A DNA stretch of 41,077 nt, taken from contig JAHBWF010000064.1 in the NCBI GenBank assembly GCA_019637105.1, positions 1-41,077 of the forward strand, in the 5' to 3' direction. The DNA comes from Labilithrix sp. GTDB lineage: Bacteria; Myxococcota_A; Polyangia; Polyangiales; Polyangiaceae. The position numbers and the translations under genes are program-made. This document shows positions 25,796 to 33,711 of this stretch, in pieces (within the stretch, counting starts at the first letter, position 1; each line of letters begins with the position of its first letter). The notes below the pieces were generated by a model. That model had not been told where the DNA came from, did no database searches, and was given only the letters and a program-made list of their open reading frames with translations.

Positions 25796-26353
25796 TCATA
25801 CCTCCATGATGTCCTTTTCTTTTTGACCGATGATCTGGTCGACGGTCTTGACCGAGTCCGCCACGGTCTCCTCCACCTTGCGCTTCGCGCGGTCGACGTC
25901 GTCCGCGCTGGCCTCCCCGCCCTCGTCGAGCTCGGTGAGCATGTCCATGGCCTCGTGGCGGGCCTTGCGGATGGTGACCTTGCACTCCTCGCCGTACTTT
26001 CGCGCGATCTTCACGAACTCCTTGCGCCGCTCCTCGGTGAGGGGGGGCAGGGGGATGCGGATGACGTCGCCGTCGGTCTGCGGGTTCAGGTTGAGGTCGC
26101 TCTCGCGGAGCGCCTTCTCGACGGCCTTCACGACGGTCTTGTCCCACGGCTTGACCGTGAGGAGGCGCGGCTCCGGCACGTTGACGTGCGCCATCTGCGA
26201 GAGCGGCGTCAGCGCGCCGTAGTAGTCGACCTTGATCCCGTCGAGCAGGTTCGGGTTGGCCCGACCGGCGCGCAGCTTTCCGAGGTCGCGCTTGAGGGCC
26301 TCGTGGGCCTTGGCGATCGAGGCGACCAACTCTTTGTGGATGTCGTCGAGCAT
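25796..26353 (-). CDS. frr: Ribosome recycling factor
   Basis: 185 residues, exactly the family length. Splits the post-termination ribosome with EF-G. Begins MLDDIHKELVASIAKAHEALKRDLGKLRAGRANPNLLDGI, containing the invariant LRAGRAxPxLLD, then LSQMAHVNVPEPRLLTVKPWD, IRIPLPPLTEERRKEFVK and a helical C-terminus VDQIIGQKEKDIMEV. A longer reading from 26452 is unlikely, because ATG 26353 has AAGGAAG at a good distance and matches the family N-terminus. The usual neighbours pyrH and tsf are not here; instead a PP2C phosphatase follows. Confidence 0.97.
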   Translation of the reverse strand: MLDDIHKELVASIAKAHEALKRDLGKLRAGRANPNLLDGIKVDYYGALTPLSQMAHVNVPEPRLLTVKPWDKTVVKAVEKALRESDLNLNPQTDGDVIRIPLPPLTEERRKEFVKIARKYGEECKVTIRKARHEAMDMLTELDEGGEASADDVDRAKRKVEETVADSVKTVDQIIGQKEKDIMEV

Positions 26354-26616
26354 CGGACGGGCTTCCTTGGGGTGTCGAGCGGTGGCTCCCCAACCGGAGC
26401 GGGGTGGCACCTTAGCCCGAGGACCGGCCGGACAGGAAGAGGCGGCTGCCACGAATCGAAGGCTCCGCGGCGTCGCCCGCGCTCGCCGCGTCCGGGCCGT
26501 GCTCGCGTTTTCGCGCTCGGCGGCGATGTCCGCGCCCGCCCCGCCGGACGCGTCCGGTGACCGGCCGCCCGCCGGGGGAGGGCGCCGCGCCGCTCGGATG
26601 ATGCTAGATAGCCCGC

Positions 26617-28122
26617 GTGAAGTGGCAGAGGTGGCACGCCGTCGCGGCGGCCGCGGCGCTGGTCGCGGCGGGGGTAGCGTCGTTCGCGAACTGGGGCGGC
26701 TCCGCGCCGTCGGCCGACGCCGGCGCCGTGGTCGAGCCGCCGGTCCCAGCGCCGGACGGCCTCCTGGCGGACATCTACGTCACCTCGCCGAACGCGTCGT
26801 GGACCCGGCTCCAGCGGGGCGTCGGCGGCGCGGTGGGGATCCTCCCCGGGACGCTCCCGGGCGTCTTCGTCGCGCTGGCCGATCTCGACGTCGTGTTCGT
26901 GGACGAGATCGACGGCGCGTCGCCGATGTTCGGCGTGCTCGCCGGCGATCCCGCGAGCCCGGGCGCGGCGTTCGCGATGAAGCTGGTCGACGCGCGCCGC
27001 GCGCGCCTCCTCCTCGCCGACGGCGACACCTCGCGCTTCGGCGCGAAGGAGGCGGACGGGATGACGCGGCTCGTCCCGAAGAACCAGGACGCGCGGGACC
27101 GCCGGTTCGAGCTCGCGATCACGCAGAACGGCTACCTGCTCGTCGCGCGCGCCGCCGCCGACCTCGAGCGCCTCGGGCCCTACGCGACGCGCACGCTGCC
27201 GTCGCGGCCCTTGCCGACCGAGGCCGCCGTCTCCGTCGACATCCCGAAGAGCGCGCTCCAGGCGGTGATCAAGCCGAGGCTCGAGTCGCTCTGGGACGAC
27301 GGCAAGTCGTTCCTCCTCACGCAGGACGAGCGGATGCGCGCCGAGCGCGGGCGCGCCCCCGACTTCGGCGATCCGATCGCCATCGTCGCGGCGCTCGACG
27401 CCGCGCTCGGTCGTCGCGTGGCGATCCTCGGCGACCTCGAGAAGCTGCGCCTCTCGCTCGAGATCACGGAGGACGCGGCCGTCCTCACCGCCGCGCTCAC
27501 GCCGCTCGGCGCGGACGGGCCGGCGCGCCGGTGGGTCGACGGGATGAAGCTCGGCGACGCCGCCCCGGTGCTGGCGCTGCCCTCCGTCTCGGCCCTCGCG
27601 CTCTCGCTCCGGGACGGCGAGGTCGATCGCGACGAGCAGGGCGAGGAGCTCGAGAAGGCGATCACGACGTCGCTCGGGCCGCGCCTGAAGGATCCGGGCA
27701 AGCTCCACGCGGTCATCCAGGCGATGACGAAGGCGCGCGGCGAGTCGGTCGCGCTGGCGCTCGGCCTGGACGATCCGACGGGGCTCTTCGTGCGCGCCCC
27801 CGTCCGCGATCCGGCGTCCGCGGACGAGGCGATCCGCGGCGCGTTCGATCTGACCAAGGCGGAGCCCTTCAAGGAGCTCCTCGGCGTCCGCGAGGTGATC
27901 GCGTCGAGCGACGAGCTGCCCGACCTCGGCAAGATCGCCGTCGCGACGGTCGCTCGTGTCCCCGACCACGCGAAGCGCGCCGCGGACACGGCGGCGCGCG
28001 CGCGGGCGGCGCCGACGAAGTGGCCCGCTGCCGCGCGGGCGGCGTCGGGCATGAGGCGGGCGCGGCCTGGGTCGTGGATCGGGCAGATCGCCTCGCTCTG
28101 GCGCCGGGCACGCCGCTCGTGA
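26617..28122 (+). CDS. Unknown anchored/secreted protein, 3' end frameshifted
   Basis: Opens with GTG and a hydrophobic signal-anchor (WHAVAAAAALVAAGVASF) followed by an Ala/Gly/Asp/Pro linker. The body (about residues 50-445) is regular, with GVFVALADLDVVFVDEID, FELAITQNGYLLVARAA and SVDIPKSALQAVIKPRLESLWDDG; I recognise no domain, though it loosely resembles DUF3352-type proteins. From about residue 455 the reading becomes Arg/Ala-rich and ends at a TGA at 28122. In the +1 frame the same DNA gives EAGAAWVVDRADRLALAPGT, a more plausible continuation. So a frameshift near 27990-28030 has cut off the natural C-terminus, an intact version of which survives at 30455-30760. TAGATA lies 6 nt before the GTG, with no Shine-Dalgarno. 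The gap 26354-26616 to divergent frr holds only promoters, none certain. Confidence 0.6.
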   Translation: MKWQRWHAVAAAAALVAAGVASFANWGGSAPSADAGAVVEPPVPAPDGLLADIYVTSPNASWTRLQRGVGGAVGILPGTLPGVFVALADLDVVFVDEIDGASPMFGVLAGDPASPGAAFAMKLVDARRARLLLADGDTSRFGAKEADGMTRLVPKNQDARDRRFELAITQNGYLLVARAAADLERLGPYATRTLPSRPLPTEAAVSVDIPKSALQAVIKPRLESLWDDGKSFLLTQDERMRAERGRAPDFGDPIAIVAALDAALGRRVAILGDLEKLRLSLEITEDAAVLTAALTPLGADGPARRWVDGMKLGDAAPVLALPSVSALALSLRDGEVDRDEQGEELEKAITTSLGPRLKDPGKLHAVIQAMTKARGESVALALGLDDPTGLFVRAPVRDPASADEAIRGAFDLTKAEPFKELLGVREVIASSDELPDLGKIAVATVARVPDHAKRAADTAARARAAPTKWPAAARAASGMRRARPGSWIGQIASLWRRARRS

Positions 28123-28367
28123 CGCTGAAATATCAGGCACGACCGGTCGCACGCTGCCGACGAGCCGTCGCTTCGCCGGTTCACCGCCGCCGTCGCGAGC
28201 GACGCAGCAACGGTCGTCGCCCAGCCGCCCGCCTCGACCCCAAGCGTGCCAACCTGCCGGCGGCGCCGCCGCGATCGCGGTCGGCCGCTGGCCGCGACGC
28301 CTGTGCGCGTCGACATCGCCGACGGATCCCATGCGCGATGGCCGCGCGCTGGCAGATGGGGTTCTGA
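28113..28367 (+). repeat. Left copy of a diverged direct repeat (pairs with 30498-30760)
   Basis: Starts CTCGTGACGCTGAA and ends CTGGCAGATGGGGTTCTGA; the right copy starts CTCGTGACGTTGAA and has the same end. By eye roughly three quarters of bases agree. The two copies bound about 2.1 kb of decayed sequence. Confidence 0.7.
28123..28367 (+). pseudogene. Decayed 3' end of the preceding gene (copy 1)
   Basis: This stretch aligns base by base, with many substitutions and several 1-2-base gaps, to 30508-30760. Recognisable blocks include GCCGACGAGCCGTCGCT, CGGTTCACCGCCGC, the codons for RANLP, and the final CTGGCAGATGGGGTTCTGA, which is identical in both. No single frame reads through it. The mutation pattern (substitutions plus indels) is that of long neutral decay, not sequencing error alone. 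Confidence 0.7.
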
Positions 28368-28374
28368 AGGCCGC

Positions 28375-30470
28375 TCAGCCCGGCGGGCGCGGCGAGCGGC
28401 GTCGCCGGATCGGCCGCCCAGAGCTCGACCGCGCCGTCGCGCCATGCGGTGGACGAGCCCTCGCGACGAGCGGCCCGTCGGGTCGAGCTCGCGGTGACCT
28501 GCACGCCGGCCTGGCGCGCGGCGTCGGCGGCGGGCGCGCGCTCCGCGGAGGAGGTCCCGCGTGATCGGTCGCGCGCACGCGGCAAAAGCTCGGCGAGGGC
28601 GGCCCGGGCAGCGAGCGCCGGGCCGAGCGGCGCCGCGATCGAGCGGCCTTCGATCCAGAAGTCCAAGACGCGCCCTCGCGCAGGCGCACGACGCCTCCTT
28701 CGGAGCGCGGCCCTCGGGGACGAAGAGGAGGGAGCGCGCTACCGCGCCGAACGCCACCGTCGCGAGGACGGCCCGGTCGACGGCGGCCTTCGGCTGGGCG
28801 CGGAGGTGAGGACGTCCGGCCTGACGAGCGCGAGCCTGAGGCGCTCGCGAGCGACGCCAGCTCGCGGATGCGCGACGCGGACGCCGCCGGAGCGAGCGGC
28901 GCGCGTGGCGACGCGCGCCCACGCGGTGGCGAGGGCGAACGCGTCTGGTCGACCGGCCGCGCTGGCGGGGCGCGGTGTGTCCGACGCCGGCGGCGGAGGC
29001 CCGCCGCCGAGGTCGACGCGATGAGCAGCGACGATCCTGCCGGGCGATCGCCCGCGCGCCGCGACGAACGACGCGGCGTCGAGCGCGGGGCGGACGGTGA
29101 CGACGAGGCCGCGTCGCGCACGCTCGTGAGCTCGGAGGCGCGCGCAATACGCGAGCGTCGGCGAGGTAGCGCCCGCCGCGCCGGCGCGTGAGGAGCGGGC
29201 GGCGCTGCGTGACGCGCCCGCGGCGCCGCGCAAGACGTCGTGGTGAGCCGACGCCGTCGCGAGCGCCCGATGCGCGGAGCGCGTTCCAGTCGAGCGCGCC
29301 TGCCCGCGCGCTCACGTCGCGTCCTCCTCGACGAGGAAGGCAGACGCGTGAACCGGTCGATATCGCGTCGACGAACCGCTGGACGTCGCGCGTCGAAGCT
29401 CCCTGAGCGGCCCCGCGAGCGAGGACGGCACCTCGGCGGTGCGCCGCGTCGCCTCGGCGGCGATCTCGGGGACCGCCCGCGCGCCGTCCATCGCAAGGAC
29501 CACCGCGAGCTCCGCGACCAGGGAACGCGGAACGATCGGTGCAGCGCGTTCGTCACCACGCCGGACGGCGCGCCGCGCTCGACTGCGGCCCCGGCGCGGA
29601 CATGGACATGCGCGGCGACGCACGGTCGCTCGCGAGGCGTCGTCGCACAGCCAGGCCGCTCCGCGACGAAGCGTGAGCACGCCCTCGCAGGCGGCGGCGA
29701 GGAGCCGCCGCGTGAGCCCCGGCGCGTCGTCGTCGTCCGCGAGATTGCGCACGGCGACGAAGCCGGGCGCGTGATCGCGTCGCCCGCGCGAGCCCGGTCT
29801 CCCCACGGACGCATGAGCGCGCCGGTCGTCCGGAAGCTGCCGCCTGGTGCGGCGTGAGGTCTGCCCAGAGGTCGAGCTCCGCCGCCGCGTTAGCGTCGGG
29901 CGCGGCGGCGAGCTTCGCCGTCGTCGCGCTGCACGAGCACCTGGAGGAACGGCGCTCCGGTGCGCGAGGTCCGTCGCGAGTCCGCTGTCGAAGGCGCCCG
30001 CGCGCGACGGGGAAGAGCGGCGCTCGCAGACGATCCGAGGCCTCGCGTGCGAGGTCCTCGCCGAGCTCCAGACGGAGAACGGCTCGTTCACGTCGGCGAG
30101 CAGGTCGCGGAACACGTAGCGTGCGAACGGAGCCCGGGCGGCGTCGCCTGCGCGACGTGCGCGACGTACTTCAGCGCCGCGGCCGCGAGCGCCCCGAACC
30201 CGCTCGCCCCTCGCCGGCGCGCGCGAGCCTTTCTGATGATCCGGCGCCTCGGCCACGCGCGCCGCCGGATCCGAGATCGTAAGGTCGCGTTGCCGCGCGC
30301 GAGCGCCGCGGAGCGCGCGGCGGAGCTCCCAGCCGGGAGGGCGTTGACGCTGACGAACCCGATGCCGCCCGGCCTGAGCGCGTCGCGCACGGCGAACAGG
30401 TCCGGCGCGCACGTCGCGAGGCACCCACGAAAGCGATCTCGCGCCACGACGTAGTCGAACCCGCCGGGCG
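28375..30470 (-). pseudogene. Decayed island: SAM-methyltransferase (MethyTransf_Reg-type) remnant
   Basis: No long intact gene, but conserved methyltransferase segments survive in different - strand frames: GGFDYVVARDRF and DALRPGGIGFVSVNALPAG (about 30467-30330), YVFRDLLADVNEPFSVW (about 30120-30065) in another frame, ELDLWADL (about 29890-29865) in a third, and LTRRLLAAACEGVLTL (about 29735-29690). This order matches methyltransferases with the PF10119 regulatory domain (typically FDYV..H, YVSYN..PG, HEHL..VNEPVYF). The motif I/SAM-binding N-terminus is missing, so the gene is truncated at the right junction as well as frameshifted. The part 28375-29300 is also non-coding-looking and I cannot assign it. 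Codon periodicity is lost throughout. A relic, not a functional gene. Confidence 0.6.
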
Positions 30471-30760
30471 CGCTCTCGCTCGGCGCGGGGCGGGAGCCGC
30501 TCGTGACGTTGAAGACGGGCGCGCGCCCGGACCGCAAGCTCGCCGACGAGCCGTCGCTCGCGCGGTTCACCGCCGCGGTGGGGAGCGACGCGTCGACGGT
30601 GATCGTCGCGCAGCCGCTCCGCCTCGACCCCAGGCGCGCGAACCTGCCGACCGCGCCGCTCGGGATCGCCGTCGGGAGGCGGGGCCGCGACGCGTTCGTG
30701 CGCGTCGACGTCTCCGACGCGCTCCTCCGCGAGGCCGCTCGCTGGCAGATGGGGTTCTGA
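30455..30760 (+). pseudogene. Intact orphan C-terminus of the gene at 26617 (copy 2)
   Basis: Frame open from the stop at 30452 to TGA 30760. Reads LVTLKTGARPDRKLADEPSL, STVIVAQPLRLDPRRANLP, DAFVRVDVSDALLREAARWQMGF: regular codon usage and no frameshift, unlike copy 1. Without an upstream start or signal it is unlikely to be a gene by itself; GTG at 30503 would give an 85-residue peptide without a Shine-Dalgarno. It reads as the true end of the protein begun at 26617, displaced by the island. Confidence 0.65.
30498..30760 (+). repeat. Right copy of the diverged direct repeat
   Basis: Pairs with 28113-28367. This copy keeps its reading frame; the left one does not. The final 21 bases including the stop are the same in both. 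Confidence 0.7.
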
Positions 30761-30817
30761 GCCGAGGTCGCGACGAGGCGAGGCGCCGTCGCGGGGCGCG
30801 TCGTCGCGGTCGTCGCG

Positions 30818-31636
30818 CTACGCGCGCCGCAGGCGGCGCGCCGAGATGGCGGCCGCGAAGAGCAGCGCGAGCATGAGGACGATCGCCGCGCCCTCGGGCC
30901 ACTCGAGCCGGTGCGCCGCGAAGAAGCCGAGGAAGACGCCCACGACGCCCGAGAGCATGGCCCACCCGGCGACCCCGGCGAGCGTGCGCCCGAGGACGCG
31001 CCCGCCCGCGGCGGGGATCACGAGGAACGCGCTCACGAGGACGACGCCGGCCAGCCGGATCGCGGCGACGACCACCGCCGCGAGGAGCGCGAGCAGGGCG
31101 CTCTCGAGCCAGCCGACCTCGATCCCGCTGAGGCGCGCGAGCTCTTCGTCGAAGGTCGCGTAGGCGAGTCGGGTCCAGGCGAGGGCCATGAAGCCGACGG
31201 TGACGGCCGCGATGGCGAGGACGACCCACAGATCGTTCGAGCCGACCATGAGGATGTTCCCGAACAGGAGCTGCTCGGGATCGAACGTGCTCTCCGTGCG
31301 CTTGGCCTTCTTGAGGAGGACGACCCCGACCGCGAAGCAGACGGCGAAGAGGATCGCCATCGCCACGTCCGAGCGCAGCCCGCCCCGCCTCCGCAACGCG
31401 CCGATCGCCGTCGCGGCGAGGGCGGTGAACGGGATGGCGACGAGCAGCGGCGCGTGCAGCCCCAGGAACATCCCGAGCGCGATCCCGCCGAACGCGGCGT
31501 GAGACAACCCGTCGCCGAGGTAGGCGAGGCCCCGCGCGGTCACGAGGACGCCCAGGAGCGCGAGCAGGGCGGCGAGCACCGAGCCCGCGAGCAGGGCCCG
31601 CTGGAAGATCGGGATGGCGAGGTAGCCGAGATCCAA
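30818..31636 (-). CDS. ZnuB-like ABC-3 family metal permease
   Basis: 272 residues with about eight or nine membrane helices. ABC-3 features: RALLAGSVLAALLALLGVLVT, RGLAYLGDGLSHAAFGGIALG (conserved GDGLSHAAFGG), FGNILMVGSNDLWVV, LSGIEVGWLESALLALLAAV and LVSAFLVIPAAGGRVLGR. Such permeases form the channel of Zn2+ or Mn2+ importers with a ZnuC ATPase and a ZnuA binding protein, neither of which is in the window. TTG start at 31636 gives the usual N-terminal length; no Shine-Dalgarno, and no in-frame ATG near. Divergent from a Cys-rich lipoprotein 60 bp away. Confidence 0.88.
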   Translation of the reverse strand: MDLGYLAIPIFQRALLAGSVLAALLALLGVLVTARGLAYLGDGLSHAAFGGIALGMFLGLHAPLLVAIPFTALAATAIGALRRRGGLRSDVAMAILFAVCFAVGVVLLKKAKRTESTFDPEQLLFGNILMVGSNDLWVVLAIAAVTVGFMALAWTRLAYATFDEELARLSGIEVGWLESALLALLAAVVVAAIRLAGVVLVSAFLVIPAAGGRVLGRTLAGVAGWAMLSGVVGVFLGFFAAHRLEWPEGAAIVLMLALLFAAAISARRLRRA

Positions 31637-31696
31637 GGCGGAACGAGGCTACCGGTGCTTTGCCCGACGCGCTACGCTCCGGCCCGAGGTATCCGG

Positions 31697-33676
31697 ATGC
31701 GCGCTTTCTGGCTTGGAGGGTCCGCCGCGACCCGGCTCACTCCCCGTCGGATGGTCCGCGTCGTCCTGTTCGCGTGCCTCGGCCTCCTCCTCTTCGTGCT
31801 CGTGGCGCCGGGGTGCGGTCGTTCGAGCCTGGAGCCGGAGTCGCTCGACCTCGGCGGCTCCTCCTCGTGTGGTCCCGCGACCTGCCCCAACGGGTGCTGC
31901 GACGCCGGCGGCGTCTGTCGCACGGGCAGCGACCTCCGCGCGTGCGGGTCGGTCGGCGGGCGATGCTCGGACTGCGTCGCCAACGGCTTCAGCGTCTGCA
32001 CGAGCTCGCGCGTCTGCGGGCGCGACGATCCCTCGTGCAGCTCGCGCACGTGCCTCGGCTGCTGCGCCGTCGACGATGGCCGTCTCCGCTGCCTGAGCGG
32101 GACGGAGCCCGCCGCCTGCGGACGCTCCGGCGCCGAGTGCGCGAACTGCGCCGTCGAGGGGCGGACCTGCGACGGCGCCTCGCGCTCGTGCGGCTCGACG
32201 CGATGCGACGCGACGAACTGCGACGGCTGCTGCGTCGGCGCCACGTGCCTGCCGGGCGACGTCTCGTCGGCCTGCGGGGTCAAGGGCCAGCAGTGCATCT
32301 CGTGCGGGGCCGGTCAGGTCTGCCGCGTGCTCCCCGGCGCGGGCGGCACGTGCGAGGGCGACGTCGCCTGCGGCCCGCAGAACTGCGGAGGCTGCTGCAA
32401 CGCCGCCGGTCAGTGCGTGACCGGCAACGACACCACCGCCTGCGGGAAGCAGGGCGAGCAGTGCAAGGCGTGCGGCCTCGGCGAGGTCTGCGCGCAGGAC
32501 GGCCAGCCGAACGCGCGCACCTGCCAGCCTCTCCCGACGTGCGGCCCCGCGAACTGCCCGGGCTGCTGCGTGGGCAACCAGTGCGTCGTCTCGACGACGC
32601 CGCTCGCGTGCGGGGCGAACGGCCAGGCGTGCAAGACGTGCGGGCCCAGCCAGGCCTGCGACCCGCTCGGCAACTGCGTCGGCGGCAGCGAGTGCAACGC
32701 CGCGACCTGCCCGACCGGCTGCTGCGTCGGCGACATCTGCGCGGTCGGGACCCAGCAGAACGCCTGCGGGGCGGGCGGGGCGCTCTGCCAGAACTGCTCG
32801 AACCTGAGCCCGCCGCGCGTCTGCCAGTCGGGCTCGTGTCAGCTCCCGGCGTGCGGCCCGGCGACGTGCCCCAACGGCTGCTGCTCGGGCAACACGTGCG
32901 TCGCCGGCACCCAGGACAACGCCTGCGGCGCGACGGGCGGCGGCGCGTGCACCGACTGCTCGGCCTCGAACCAGGTGTGCCAGGGCCGCCAGTGCGTCAC
33001 GCCGTGCGGTCCGGCGAACTGCGCCGGCTGCTGCCGCGCGGACAACACGTGCGACGTCCTCGGCAACAGCGCGAGCTCCTGCGGCCAGGGCGGCGTCGCC
33101 TGCGCGAACTGCAGCGCGTCGAGCTCGTTCTGCAACGGGCTCGTCAGCCCGCGTCGCTGCAACAACCAGCAGTCGACGTGCCCGGCGCCCTACGGCACGT
33201 GCGCGGCGGGCGTCACGACGCCGATCACGACGCAGCTCCAGAACGTCTGCACGGACGCCGCGCTCGACGGGCTCGTCGGCCCGTGCGCCAGCGGTCCGGA
33301 CGGCGCGACGTGCGCGGCGGCGGTCGCCGCCCTCCCGGCCGCGTGCCGGTCGTGCCTCGGTCCGTTCAACCACCCGTTCTCGCAGCGCACGGGCCTCTAC
33401 GCCTGCGCGGCGCCGTCGCTCTCGACCCAGTGCCGTCGCGCCACCGGCTGCGCGACCAACTGCGCCCAGACGAGCTGCGACCAGTGCACCTCGACCTCGG
33501 AGAACCAGTGCTATGCGCTCGTGAACGGCGCCGGCGGTCAATGCGCCGGCTTCGCGGCGCTCGCGAGCTGCGCCAACGCCGAGCTCGCGAGCGGGTTGTG
33601 CAGCCAGTTCTCGTACGCGAACTTCGGCGCCTGGCTCCGCGCCGTCGGCGATCAGTTCTGCGGCAACGGTCCCTGA
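31697..33676 (+). CDS. Cys-rich lipoprotein with eight tandem CGPxxCxxGCC repeats
   Basis: 659 residues. The start has GAGGT 6-7 nt upstream; an in-frame ATG at 31751 would leave a shorter signal. Signal helix VVLFACLGLLLFVLVAPGC ends in a lipobox-like APGC. From residue about 57 to 490 run eight repeats of roughly 40-60 residues, each opening C-x3-C-x1-2-GCC (CGPATCPNGCC, CSSRTCLGCC, CDATNCDGCC, CGPQNCGGCC, CGPANCPGCC, CNAATCPTGCC, CGPATCPNGCC, CGPANCAGCC) and continuing with C..G....ACG..G..C..C. After residue 495 comes a different Cys-rich domain (CPAPYGTCAAG to QFCGNGP). All cysteines likely form disulfides in a surface-exposed stalk. Possible roles: adhesion or metal handling beside the divergent permease; unproven. 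Confidence 0.85.
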   Translation: MRAFWLGGSAATRLTPRRMVRVVLFACLGLLLFVLVAPGCGRSSLEPESLDLGGSSSCGPATCPNGCCDAGGVCRTGSDLRACGSVGGRCSDCVANGFSVCTSSRVCGRDDPSCSSRTCLGCCAVDDGRLRCLSGTEPAACGRSGAECANCAVEGRTCDGASRSCGSTRCDATNCDGCCVGATCLPGDVSSACGVKGQQCISCGAGQVCRVLPGAGGTCEGDVACGPQNCGGCCNAAGQCVTGNDTTACGKQGEQCKACGLGEVCAQDGQPNARTCQPLPTCGPANCPGCCVGNQCVVSTTPLACGANGQACKTCGPSQACDPLGNCVGGSECNAATCPTGCCVGDICAVGTQQNACGAGGALCQNCSNLSPPRVCQSGSCQLPACGPATCPNGCCSGNTCVAGTQDNACGATGGGACTDCSASNQVCQGRQCVTPCGPANCAGCCRADNTCDVLGNSASSCGQGGVACANCSASSSFCNGLVSPRRCNNQQSTCPAPYGTCAAGVTTPITTQLQNVCTDAALDGLVGPCASGPDGATCAAAVAALPAACRSCLGPFNHPFSQRTGLYACAAPSLSTQCRRATGCATNCAQTSCDQCTSTSENQCYALVNGAGGQCAGFAALASCANAELASGLCSQFSYANFGAWLRAVGDQFCGNGP

Positions 33677-33711
33677 AGGACCCGCCGCCGATCGGAGGGT
33701 GGTGAGCGCGT

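Noticed and set aside
26232-28367. A long + strand frame ending at 28367, read as one gene
   Set aside because: Its first 1.7 kb is an Arg/Pro-rich shadow; only its last part shares similarity with the intact tail at 30498-30760, which is explained by frameshift decay.
28375-30502. Several 80-480-codon open frames on both strands
   Set aside because: No regular codon pattern, no ribosome-binding sites, and conserved segments that hop between frames; treated as one pseudogene island.
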